From contig CAZIPT010000037.1 in the NCBI GenBank assembly GCA_964541375.1, positions 1-19,231 of the forward strand: 19,231 nucleotides of DNA, written 5' to 3'. Positions 1 through 7,304 of the stretch are shown here, piece after piece; within the stretch, counting starts at the first letter, position 1; each line of letters begins with the position of its first letter. A model generated the notes under the pieces. The model was not told the DNA's origin, did not search any database, and was given only the letters and a program-made list of their open reading frames with translations. Source of the stretch: JBAXEO01 sp964541375. GTDB lineage: Bacteria > Actinomycetota > Coriobacteriia > Anaerosomatales > JAAXUF01. Position numbers and translations under genes: made by a program.

Positions 1-1
1 C

Positions 2-973
2 GCGCTAATCGTCGACGCCGACCCCAGCCTGATATTGCTCGCGGGCGGCGTCGAGGGCGGCGACTGCGACACGGTGCTCTTCAACGCCGGACGCCTGTGT
101 GAGCTGCCCATCCGACCGATCGTGGTCTACGCCGGCAACTCCGTGGTCTGCGCAGACGCGCAGCAACTACTTGAAGCCGCTGGCTTCCGCGTCCGAATCA
201 CCCGCAACGTCTACCCTGCGATCGACGAGCTCGACATCGTCCCCGCGCGCTCGGTCATCCACGACGCGTTCGAGGAGCACATCACGCACGCCCCGGGCAT
301 GGAGCGCATCGGTGAGTTCGTGACCGGCCGCATCCTGCCCACGCCCGGCGCTGTCCTCATCGCCGCCGAGCTACTCGCCGAGACCCTGGGCGACCTGGTC
401 GTTGTCGACGTCGGCGGAGCCACCACCGACGTCCACTCGATCACCGACGGCAGCCCCGAGATGGCGGCGATCGCCACCGAGCCCGAGCCCCACAGCAAAC
501 GCACCGTCGAGGGCGACCTGGGCACCTTCGTGAGCGCCGCCTACGTCGCCGAACTGCTGCCCCCAGCCGAGCGACCGGCGATCCTGCCGCCCGCCGTGCC
601 CACAACGTCCGATGAGATCGCCGCGGCCGTGACGCTCGCGCGCTTCTGCACGAAGACTGCGGTCGAGCGCCACGCGGGCGAGCTGCTGCAGCTCTACACG
701 CCGCGCGGCCGACAGACCGTTGCGCGCGGCCGAGACCTGACCGCCTGTCGGCTGCTCATCGGCACCGGCGGCGCACTCGTGCGGCTGCCCGGCGGCGAGG
801 GTCTCCTGGGCGAGGTGCGGGGGCCAGAGGGCGGGAGCGATCGGCTGCTGCCGCCGTCGGATGCGCGCTGCGTGCTCGATCGCGACTACGTGCTTGCGTG
901 CTGCGGCGCGCTGTCGACGCACTTCTCGGCGGAGGCAGTTGTGGCGCTGATGCGGGGGAGCATCGGGGCCTAG
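2..973 (+). CDS. glmL: GlmL/MutL-type ASKHA ATPase, 5' truncated
   Basis: This is the C-terminal part (about 323 residues) of a GlmL/MutL-family protein; the frame is open to the left edge, so the true start lies outside the window. Members are ASKHA-fold ATPases found beside the adenosylcobalamin-dependent glutamate mutase and related aminomutases such as ornithine 4,5-aminomutase, and are thought to reactivate or chaperone the mutase. Visible support is LLAGGVEGGD near the left edge, the phosphate-binding segment VVVDVGGATTDVHS, the segment EGDLGTF, and GTGGAL followed by a C-terminal DRDYVLACCGAL, all in family order. The family is about 460 residues, so roughly 140 are missing. The stop at 971-973 lies 3 nt from the end of the convergent acetyltransferase gene, so no terminator separates them. 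Which mutase it serves cannot be read here; the downstream racemase favours ornithine, the hut genes would fit glutamate. Confidence 0.88.
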   Translation, partial: ALIVDADPSLILLAGGVEGGDCDTVLFNAGRLCELPIRPIVVYAGNSVVCADAQQLLEAAGFRVRITRNVYPAIDELDIVPARSVIHDAFEEHITHAPGMERIGEFVTGRILPTPGAVLIAAELLAETLGDLVVVDVGGATTDVHSITDGSPEMAAIATEPEPHSKRTVEGDLGTFVSAAYVAELLPPAERPAILPPAVPTTSDEIAAAVTLARFCTKTAVERHAGELLQLYTPRGRQTVARGRDLTACRLLIGTGGALVRLPGGEGLLGEVRGPEGGSDRLLPPSDARCVLDRDYVLACCGALSTHFSAEAVVALMRGSIGA

Positions 974-976
974 CGC

Positions 977-1489
977 CTACAGCGCCTTGCGCATCCATCT
1001 GATCTCGGGCCACGGCATGTCGTCGCGGTACGGCTCGAACTCGCCGTAGCCGAGCGACTCGTAGAGGCCTTGGGCCAGCGGCATCATCTCGGCGCTGGTG
1101 GTGAGCACAAGGCTGTCGTAGCCGCGTGCGCGTGCTTCGGTCTCGGCGCGCAGCATGAGCGCCCGGCCCACACCAAAGCGGCGGAACTGAGGTGCCACGA
1201 AGAGCCGCTTCAGCTCGCCGGCGTTCTCGGCGCCGACGCCATCGATGCGGCAGCCCTCCGGCACCGGCTGCAGTCCCAGCGCGCCCGCCGCGGAGTCGCC
1301 GACGTACGCAACCATGAGGGAGCCGGCCGGCGGGGAGTAGGGCCCCGGAAGCGACTCCACCTCGTGAGCGACCCGGCTGTCCGTCAGGTCCCAGCCCAGC
1401 GACGCCGCGTACTCGCAAAAGAGGTTGCGAACGGCGTCGATCTGCTCGGCGGTGGTGGCCTGGGTGATGCGGGGCGTTGGCAGGTTCAT
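977..1489 (-). CDS. GNAT family N-acetyltransferase
   Basis: A 170-residue single-domain GNAT protein, a usual size for the family, which transfers an acetyl group from acetyl-CoA to an amine. The acetyl-CoA pyrophosphate-binding motif is VAPQFRRFGVGRALM, matching the R/Q-x-x-G-x-G/A pattern and preceded by the beta strand ELKRLFV. The C-terminal part has LTTSAEMMPLAQGLYESLGY, typical of the motif B region, and ends in an MRKAL tail. The N-terminal ITQATTAEQIDAVRNLF is the usual opening strand and helix. The substrate cannot be predicted; small-molecule rather than ribosomal-protein acetylation is a guess. The gene is alone on this strand, convergent with the glmL-like gene and divergent from the racemase gene; the start is the ATG at 1487-1489. 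Confidence 0.88.
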   Translation of the reverse strand: MNLPTPRITQATTAEQIDAVRNLFCEYAASLGWDLTDSRVAHEVESLPGPYSPPAGSLMVAYVGDSAAGALGLQPVPEGCRIDGVGAENAGELKRLFVAPQFRRFGVGRALMLRAETEARARGYDSLVLTTSAEMMPLAQGLYESLGYGEFEPYRDDMPWPEIRWMRKAL

Positions 1490-1605
1490 GGGTGTGATTG
1501 TAGCTCCGCACCCGCCGGTCGTAACACGCTAGGATACGAGTGCCTACTAGTTGTCCGCGTGATTGGGCCGCGCCTGATCACTTCGCAGGACCGAGGAGCG
1601 TCTGA

Positions 1606-2682
1606 ATGCCCGCACAAGCCACCGTCACCGTCGACCTCGCAAAGATCGCCGAGAACACCCGGCGCGTCGTTGCGGCACTGCCCGGCGTCGACATCGTTGC
1701 GGTCACCAAGGTGACCTGCGGCTCGCCCCAGGTTGCTTGCGCGATGCTCGCCGGCGGCGCCTCGGCGCTCGGCGAGTCGCGACTCGAGAACGCCGCTCGG
1801 TTGCGCGACGCCGGCATCTCGGCGCCGATCTGGCTGGTCCGCACGCCCGTGCCGGCGCTTGCCGACGAGGCCGTGCGCGTCTCCGACATCTCGGTGGTCA
1901 GCGAGCTCGCGGTGGTCGACGCGCTCAACGCCGCCGCGGCGCGCGCAGGTCGCACGTACGGTGTGCTGGTCATGGTCGACATCGGCGACCTGCGCGAGGG
2001 CATGATGCCCGATGAGCTGCCGGCGTTCCTCGAGTGCGCCGAGCGCTATCGCGCCATCGACGTCATCGGCATCGGCGCGAGCCTGACGTGCTACGGCGCC
2101 ATCGTCCCCGACGAGCGCAACCTCGGGGAGCTTGCGGCGCTCCACGCCGCTGCTGAGGAGCAGCTGGGCCGCAAGCTCGTCCTCTCCGGTGGGAGTTCCA
2201 CCTCGCTCGACCCCGTCATCCACGGACTTGCGCCGGGCACCATCAGCAACCTGCGCATCGGCGAGGCGATCGTCCTTGGCGTCGACCCGGCAACGCGCGA
2301 GCAGATTCCAGGCCTCGAGCTCTTCACCGACGCCGTGACCCTCTCGGCGCCCGTCATCGAGTGCAAGCTAAAGCCCAGCAAGCCCATCGGCACCAGTGCC
2401 CAGGACGCCTTTGGCGGCTCGCCGGTGTTCGAGGACCTCGGTCCCCGGCGTCGCGCGCTCGGCGCGATCGGGCGACAGGACGCGCCGCCCGAGGGTCTGG
2501 TGCCGCTCGATCCTCGAATCAAGGTGCTGGGCGCTTCGAGCGACCACCTGGTGCTGGACGTCCACGAGCTGCCGGCGTGCTCGATGATCGGCGATACGAT
2601 CGAGTTCCGGCCGGGCTACTCGGCGGTTCTGGCGCTCTTCACCTCGGAGTACGTCGCCAAGGAGTACGTGGGCGGCGAGTAG
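1606..2682 (+). CDS. orr: PLP-dependent alanine/ornithine racemase family protein
   Basis: A 358-residue fold-type III PLP enzyme of the alanine racemase N-terminal family, closest in my reading to the ornithine racemase/YhfX-like group rather than to cell-wall alanine racemase. The TIM-barrel opens with VTVDLAKIAENTRRV and the PLP lysine is K35 in AVTKVTCGS. GESRLENAARLRDAG follows, with the serine-rich phosphate pocket LSGGSSTSLD and the segment NLRIGEAIVLGVD. Clostridial Orr, which makes D-ornithine for ornithine 4,5-aminomutase, has about the same length (near 355). A GlmL gene just upstream fits an ornithine-fermentation locus, although the mutase itself is not in the window. GAGGAG at 1593-1598 sets the ATG start. 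The gene ends 9 nt from the convergent LysR gene. The symbol rests on family resemblance; the substrate could be another amino acid. Confidence 0.75.
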   Translation: MPAQATVTVDLAKIAENTRRVVAALPGVDIVAVTKVTCGSPQVACAMLAGGASALGESRLENAARLRDAGISAPIWLVRTPVPALADEAVRVSDISVVSELAVVDALNAAAARAGRTYGVLVMVDIGDLREGMMPDELPAFLECAERYRAIDVIGIGASLTCYGAIVPDERNLGELAALHAAAEEQLGRKLVLSGGSSTSLDPVIHGLAPGTISNLRIGEAIVLGVDPATREQIPGLELFTDAVTLSAPVIECKLKPSKPIGTSAQDAFGGSPVFEDLGPRRRALGAIGRQDAPPEGLVPLDPRIKVLGASSDHLVLDVHELPACSMIGDTIEFRPGYSAVLALFTSEYVAKEYVGGE

Positions 2683-2691
2683 CCGAGCGTT

Positions 2692-3642
2692 CTAGCAGGG
2701 CGCGGGCTTGGCGCCGGCGGGGAAGTCGGTGTCCGCCGAGGCCGACGCAGCTTCCGCAGCGACCAACAGCGCGTCGAGCACCGCGCGGATGGTGGGCGAG
2801 CCGCCGGAGCCCTTGCGTACCACAGCCATCACCCGACGGTGGATCGCCGGGTCCACCAGCGGCTGGATCACCAGGTTCAGGCCGCGCAGGTCCGTCATCT
2901 GCGGCGCGATTCCCACGCCCAGGCCAGCTTCGACAGCTGCGCCGATTGCGCGGAAGTAGTTGCTCTCCAGCACCACGTTGGGCTCGAATCCGGCGGCGCT
3001 CGTGATGCGGTTGATGGCTCGGCGGCTGGCGGCCGACTCCTTGGCGACGCACCAGTCATCGTCGGCGAGGTCTTTAAGGTGGACGGGTCCGCCGGCGAGC
3101 CGGTGACCCGCTGGCAGCAGCGCGTAGATCGGCTCGGCGAGCAGCCCGAAGCGGTCGAGCGCCGGCTCCTTGGGAAGCGGCACGTAGTCCCACTCGTGCG
3201 ACAGCGCGATATCGAGCTGTGCGGACTTCAGCGCCGGAATCGCGACCGTGGGCTCTAGGTCGTTGGCGATGACCTCGAGCCGAGGGTACCGCTTGCGTAG
3301 TGCGACCATCGCTGGCAGCGCGATGCTCTGCGCCGCTGTCTGGAAGGCGGAGAGCCGCACGGTTCCGGATACCTCGGCGGCGAACGACTCGACGTCGGCC
3401 AGCGCGACCTCACACTCGGCGAGGATGGTGTCGGCGTGCTCGACCAGACGTCGGCCGGCGCCCGTGAGCTGGACCGATCGCGCGGTGCGCTGCAGAAGCG
3501 GCACGCCGACCTCGCGCTCGAGCACGGCGAGCTGATGGGAGACAGCGGGGGGAGTGAGGTAGAGCGCCTTGGCGGCCGCCGTGATGGTGCCGCGCGAGGC
3601 CACTTCTCGCAGGATGCTCAACCTTGTGGTGTTCAGCGGCAT
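2692..3642 (-). CDS. LysR-family transcriptional regulator
   Basis: A 316-residue LysR-type regulator with an N-terminal winged helix-turn-helix (residues 3-62: TRLSILREVASRGTITAAAK, then LTPPAVSHQLAVLEREVG). A periplasmic-binding-protein-like effector domain runs from about residue 90 (GTVRLSAFQTAAQSIALPAM) to the end. I chose the ATG at 3640-3642 because PLNTTRLSILREV is where LysR proteins normally begin; the open frame continues upstream through hydrophobic codons that resemble no LysR extension. A GGGAG lies 11 nt upstream of that ATG. The gene is divergent from the membrane protein at 3780, the classic arrangement for a LysR protein controlling its neighbour, with an AT-rich gap holding a direct repeat. 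The effector is unknown. Confidence 0.93.
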   Translation of the reverse strand: MPLNTTRLSILREVASRGTITAAAKALYLTPPAVSHQLAVLEREVGVPLLQRTARSVQLTGAGRRLVEHADTILAECEVALADVESFAAEVSGTVRLSAFQTAAQSIALPAMVALRKRYPRLEVIANDLEPTVAIPALKSAQLDIALSHEWDYVPLPKEPALDRFGLLAEPIYALLPAGHRLAGGPVHLKDLADDDWCVAKESAASRRAINRITSAAGFEPNVVLESNYFRAIGAAVEAGLGVGIAPQMTDLRGLNLVIQPLVDPAIHRRVMAVVRKGSGGSPTIRAVLDALLVAAEAASASADTDFPAGAKPAPC

Positions 3643-3684
3643 GGCGGTCTCGGCTCCCGTCTCATTTGCAAGCGAAGAAATATA

Positions 3685-3726
3685 CGATGCTAACCAAAGA
3701 ATAGAGTAAATGGACGCGATGCTCAA
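3685..3726. promoter_or_regulatory. Candidate LysR operator: two direct copies of CGATGCTMA
   Basis: CGATGCTAA at 3685-3693 and CGATGCTCA at 3718-3726 match at 8 of 9 positions and begin 33 bp apart, about three helical turns. They lie in the unusually AT-rich gap between the divergent LysR and membrane-protein genes. That spacing on one DNA face is what a dimer or tetramer of the regulator could use. On the minus strand a TATATT (3679-3684 complement) about 37 nt from the LysR start could be its -10 box. Binding is inference. Confidence 0.35.
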
Positions 3727-3779
3727 TCGGAGAGAGGATAGGAGTTGTCCGGTATGGCTCCACCGCAAAGGACGTCTTT

Positions 3780-4577
3780 ATGCTTCTCCTGCTCACCGCC
3801 AAAGCGCTCATCGCACCAGTCCTGCTAGCCGTAGCCGCAGTCGTTGAGCACAAGTGGGGAGCTGCCGTGGGTGGCTGGGTCCTGGGCCTGCCGCTCACTT
3901 CCGGGCCCGCGTCCTTCTTCCTTCTGACCGAGCACGGCCCGCGCTTCGCCGAGAACGCCGCGCGCGGAACGTTGCTGGGGCTTGTGGGCGCCGGAGTGTT
4001 CGTCGCCGGCTATTCGCTCGCTGCCGCCGAGCGCGGGTGGCGACGCTCGCTCACCTTCGCCGGGATCGCGTGTCTCAGCGTGACGTTCGCACTGTCGCAG
4101 GTGCACTTAGGCCTGGACATGACGATGCTGTTCGCAGCCGTCGTGCTGGGTTTGGTCGCGATCGTCGCCCGAGGTCCGAAACGCGCGACGTCGGCTGCCG
4201 AGGCCGCTCCACCAACCACACGGCGGGGACTCATCCTGAGGATGCTGTTCGCCAGTGTTGTGGTGGTTGGCGTGTCGGTAGCGTCCACCATGCTGGGGTC
4301 CGTGGTCAGCGGCATGCTGGCGAGCGTCCCCGCGATCACGGCGGTCATGGCGGTCTCGACGCACCGGGCTGCCGGTCGCGACTGCGCGCGCCGCATGCTC
4401 CGCGGATCCGTGGCCGGCATGTGCGGCGGAGCGGCGTTCTTCATGGTCGTTGCGCTGCTGGTCACAACCACGACCCCCGGTGTGACGTACCTCGCGGCTG
4501 CCGTGGTTGCAGCACTGGTAGCTGCGCTGTCCGGGCGTGTCGCGGCCGCACCACGACGCGTGGCGGCTGCTGCCTGA
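3780..4577 (+). CDS. Integral membrane protein with two homologous halves
   Basis: A 265-residue very hydrophobic protein with about nine or ten predicted membrane segments and no signal peptide or soluble domain. The two halves are homologous: residues 27-80 align without gaps to 173-226 (offset 146). Shared positions include G27/G173, G32/G178, P38/P184, R62-G63/R208-G209, G67/G213, G70/G216 and F74/F220. The first half carries GGWVLGLPLTSGPASFFLL, a motif I associate with uncharacterised bacterial membrane proteins. A charged linker at 131-150 joins the halves. About five helices per half would give an inverted-topology pseudo-symmetric transporter or exporter, which is inference. The start has AAAGGA seven nt upstream. 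Divergence from a LysR gene suggests inducible export or uptake of a small metabolite. No function is assigned. Confidence 0.85.
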   Translation: MLLLLTAKALIAPVLLAVAAVVEHKWGAAVGGWVLGLPLTSGPASFFLLTEHGPRFAENAARGTLLGLVGAGVFVAGYSLAAAERGWRRSLTFAGIACLSVTFALSQVHLGLDMTMLFAAVVLGLVAIVARGPKRATSAAEAAPPTTRRGLILRMLFASVVVVGVSVASTMLGSVVSGMLASVPAITAVMAVSTHRAAGRDCARRMLRGSVAGMCGGAAFFMVVALLVTTTTPGVTYLAAAVVAALVAALSGRVAAAPRRVAAAA

Positions 4578-4620
4578 GGTCTCCCAACCACCGCGGACCC
4601 CGCTGACGGGACGCGCGAGG

Positions 4621-5544
4621 CTACTTCCCGCGGATGCAGAGCGCGGTCGCCGCTTCCAGCACCAACAGTGCGGCCAGCCGAACCGTTCGCTGGTCTGGAG
4701 TGTCGATGGTGGCGTCAACCTCGGTGATATCCATTCCGCGAACCATCGGAGAGCGCACGAGGAGAAACGCGAGCTGACGCAGCTCGTCGGCCGAGATGCC
4801 ACCTGGGGCTGCCGACGGACAACCGGGCACGGCCGCACGGTCGCAGACGTCCATGTCGAAGTCGACGAACACCGGGCGCCCGCCGGCTGCCGCGATCGCG
4901 AGCGCGTGCGAGGCGACGTCCGGCAGCGATGCACGATGCAGTTCGCTGCGCGGCACCACGTGCACGCCGAGTTCATGCGCACGCGCGGCGTACGCGGGCG
5001 AGTTGGAGAAGTCGGCGATTCCGATCTGCACCACGTTGGCACCCGGAAGCCCGGCCTCGATCAGCCGTCGCACGGGCGAACCGTTGCTGGTACCGTCTCG
5101 CAGGTCGTGATGCGCGTCGACGGTGATGAGCCCGACCCCGGGCAGCTCGCCTTCCGCCGGCCACAGACCCTTCATCACGGAGTAGGTCAGCGAGTTGTCG
5201 CCGCCTAGTGCGATCAGCAGGCGGGCACCCGAAGCGCGCCCGACCGCCTCGGCAACGCGCGCCTCGCCGTCATCGCCGTCGGGCTCCTCTACGTCGCCAA
5301 AGTCGACCGCTTTCAGCGTCGTGACGTCGCCGCAGTGGCTCGCCGAGTACGTCGAGTAGCGCAGCAGCGCAGCTCTAACCGCGGCAGGAGTCGCGTGCGC
5401 GCCGGTGGGCGTGATCGACGTCTTCCACGCGGGCACGCCGAGCAGTCCGACGTCGCACGGCGTACCACCTGCGCCGCTAGCGGGTACGAACCAATGAGCG
5501 GCTCGTGGCCACAGCGGGTCGCTCGGGAGTTCCACGTTGGTCAC
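4621..5544 (-). CDS. hutG: Formimidoylglutamase (ureohydrolase family), hutG-like
   Basis: A 307-residue arginase/agmatinase-fold di-manganese hydrolase. In the hut context it most likely hydrolyses N-formimidoyl-L-glutamate to glutamate and formamide, the last step of the four-step histidine pathway. Metal-site motifs appear in family order: LGGDNS (N117), TVDAHHDLRDG (D143, H145, D147), TSNGSP and FVDFDMDVCD (D228, D230). The usual arginase GGDHS His is Asn here, and the third motif has Asn where arginases have His, both unlike arginase. I chose the GTG at 5542-5544 because GAGGA lies 5 nt upstream, whereas the in-frame ATG at 5614-5616 has no ribosome site and would add 24 non-family residues. 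It is divergent from hutH across 166 bp. Agmatinase is the alternative, less likely beside hutHUI. Confidence 0.82.
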   Translation of the reverse strand: MTNVELPSDPLWPRAAHWFVPASGAGGTPCDVGLLGVPAWKTSITPTGAHATPAAVRAALLRYSTYSASHCGDVTTLKAVDFGDVEEPDGDDGEARVAEAVGRASGARLLIALGGDNSLTYSVMKGLWPAEGELPGVGLITVDAHHDLRDGTSNGSPVRRLIEAGLPGANVVQIGIADFSNSPAYAARAHELGVHVVPRSELHRASLPDVASHALAIAAAGGRPVFVDFDMDVCDRAAVPGCPSAAPGGISADELRQLAFLLVRSPMVRGMDITEVDATIDTPDQRTVRLAALLVLEAATALCIRGK

Positions 5545-5576
5545 GGTCGTCCTCGGCTTCCTGTCGCCAGCGCGGC

Positions 5577-5595
5577 ACTTTACTTCGCTGAAGTG
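5577..5595. promoter_or_regulatory. Candidate operator palindrome between hutG and hutH
   Basis: ACTTC-GCT-GAAGT at 5582-5594 is a perfect 5-3-5 inverted repeat. It overlaps a second one, CACTT (5577-5581) with AAGTG (5591-5595). It sits in the 166-bp gap between the divergent hutG and hutH starts, where a local repressor or activator of histidine degradation would bind. A TTGACG at 5608-5613 could be a -35 element for hutH, but the -10 (TCTGTG, 17 bp on) is poor. No hutC or hutP gene is in the window. Confidence 0.3.
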
Positions 5596-5710
5596 GATAT
5601 TCCCAGCTTGACGCATCTAAACTGGCGCGGTCTGTGGAACTGCAAGACGAGCCTGTCAGCCGCTTCGCCGCAACGCTACCACGAGGCGGCGACTTGTCGA
5701 GGGGGAACGA

Positions 5711-7255
5711 GTGCCCAGCACCTCTGTCGTAACCGTAGGAATCGGCCCGCTGGACTTAGAGGACGTCGTGTCGGTCGCGCGGCACGGCGCGCGCGTCGAG
5801 CTTTCGCTCGCCTCGGCGAGCGCCATCGAGGCGTCCCGCCAACACATCGAGCGGCTCGCGTGCTCGGGCCACCCGGTGTATGGCGTGAGTACCGGCTTCG
5901 GCGCGCTGGCGACCAAGTTCATCGAACCGTCGATGCGCGCGCAACTGCAGCGCTCGCTCATCCGCTCGCACGCTGCAGGCACCGGGCGGTGCGTAGAGAC
6001 CGAGGTCGTGCGCGCACTCATGCTGCTGCGTCTGTCCACGCTCGCGAGCGGCCGCACCGGTGTGCGCCTTACTACCGCGCGCGCGTACGTGGATATGCTC
6101 AACGCCCACATCACACCGTGCGTCCCCGAGTACGGGTCGCTCGGCTGCTCGGGTGACCTCGCACCGTTGGCGGCATGCGCGCTCGCGATCATGGGCGAGG
6201 GCGTGGTGTTCGACGCGCGCGGCGTGAAGATGCCCGCCGCCGAGGCGCTCGTGAGCGCCGGACTGACCCCGGTCGAACTCGCCGAGAAGGAGGGCCTCGC
6301 CCTCATCAACGGTACCGACGGCATGCTCGGCATGCTCGCACTCGCCATCGCCGATCTGACGACGCTCGTCAAACTGGCCGACGTCTCGGCGGCGATGAGC
6401 GTCGAGGCGCTGATGGGCACCGACCGCGTCTTCTCGGCCGAGCTGCAGGCGCTGCGGCCGCAACTGGGGCAGGCAGCCAGCGCGCGCAACATGACGCGCG
6501 TTCTCGAGGGCAGCGGGATCGTCGCGTCACACTCGCTGGGCGACATTCGCGTGCAGGACGCGTACTCGCTGCGCTGTGCCCCGCAGGTCGCCGGTGCGGT
6601 CCGGGACACACTCACCCACGCCGAGAAGGTCGCCGGGCGCGAGCTGGACTCCACGATCGACAACCCGGTCGTGCTCCCCACCGGCGAGGTCGAGAGCAAC
6701 GGCAACTTCCATGGCGCGCCGATAGCCTACGTGCTCGACTTCCTCGCGATCGCCGCGGCCGACCTGGCCTCGATCTCGGAGCGGCGTACCGACAGGCTGC
6801 TCGACGCGAACCGCAGCAACGGCCTGCCGCCGTTCCTCGCCGGCGATCCCGGTGTGGACTCGGGGCTGATGATCGCGCAGTACACCTCGGCAGCTATCGT
6901 CAGCGAGCTCAAGCGGCTCGCGGCCCCGGCGAGTGTGGACTCGATTCCCTCCTCGGCGATGCAGGAGGATCACGTGTCGATGGGCTGGAGCGCGGGGCGG
7001 AAGCTGCGCCTGAGCGTCGACGGCCTCTCGCGCGTGCTCGCCATCGAGATGATGACGGCGGCCCGCGCGCTCGACTTCCGCGCTCCGCTTGTGCCTGCCG
7101 CCGGCACCGGCGCTGCGCACGCGCTGATTCGCGAGCGGGTCGAGCCCGCCGGGCCCGATCGCTGGCTCGCCCCAGAGATCGACGCCGTGCACGACCTGCT
7201 GGTGGGCGGCGCTCTGCTCGCCGCCGTCGAGCGCGCCGTCGGCCACCTCGACTGA
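5711..7255 (+). CDS. hutH: Histidine ammonia-lyase
   Basis: A 514-residue aromatic amino acid lyase of normal length (family about 500-520). It deaminates L-histidine to trans-urocanate and ammonia, the first step of the pathway. Motifs are YGVSTGFGALA with the catalytic tyrosine Y57, the MIO-forming segment GSLGCSGDLAPLA (C146-S147-G148), NGTDGMLGMLALA, QDAYSLRCAPQVAG, and QEDHVSMGWSAGRK near residue 420. The prosthetic MIO ring normally forms from Ala-Ser-Gly; here the first residue is Cys, a variant tolerated because cyclisation uses the Ser and the backbone. The start is the GTG at 5711 with GAGGGGG about 5 nt upstream. It is the first gene of hutH-hutU-hutI, with 49 nt to hutU. Other MIO lyases (phenylalanine or tyrosine) are possible by family but excluded in practice by the neighbours. 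Confidence 0.95.
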   Translation: MPSTSVVTVGIGPLDLEDVVSVARHGARVELSLASASAIEASRQHIERLACSGHPVYGVSTGFGALATKFIEPSMRAQLQRSLIRSHAAGTGRCVETEVVRALMLLRLSTLASGRTGVRLTTARAYVDMLNAHITPCVPEYGSLGCSGDLAPLAACALAIMGEGVVFDARGVKMPAAEALVSAGLTPVELAEKEGLALINGTDGMLGMLALAIADLTTLVKLADVSAAMSVEALMGTDRVFSAELQALRPQLGQAASARNMTRVLEGSGIVASHSLGDIRVQDAYSLRCAPQVAGAVRDTLTHAEKVAGRELDSTIDNPVVLPTGEVESNGNFHGAPIAYVLDFLAIAAADLASISERRTDRLLDANRSNGLPPFLAGDPGVDSGLMIAQYTSAAIVSELKRLAAPASVDSIPSSAMQEDHVSMGWSAGRKLRLSVDGLSRVLAIEMMTAARALDFRAPLVPAAGTGAAHALIRERVEPAGPDRWLAPEIDAVHDLLVGGALLAAVERAVGHLD

Positions 7256-7304
7256 TGCGCCGATTGTTCCGCCGACCCGCCGCTTCGAGAAGGAGCCGAT
7301 CGAC

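Noticed and set aside
1498..1535. Promoter for the racemase gene (TTGTAG and TAGGAT)
   Set aside because: The boxes are 26 bp apart, too far for a standard promoter, and no better -35 is visible.
2683..2691. Terminator between the racemase and LysR genes
   Set aside because: Only 9 nt separate the convergent genes and no hairpin is present.
3643..3768. N-terminal extension of the LysR protein by 42 residues with a hydrophobic stretch
   Set aside because: LysR proteins start at PLNTTRLSILREV; the extension crosses the AT-rich control region and holds the candidate operator.
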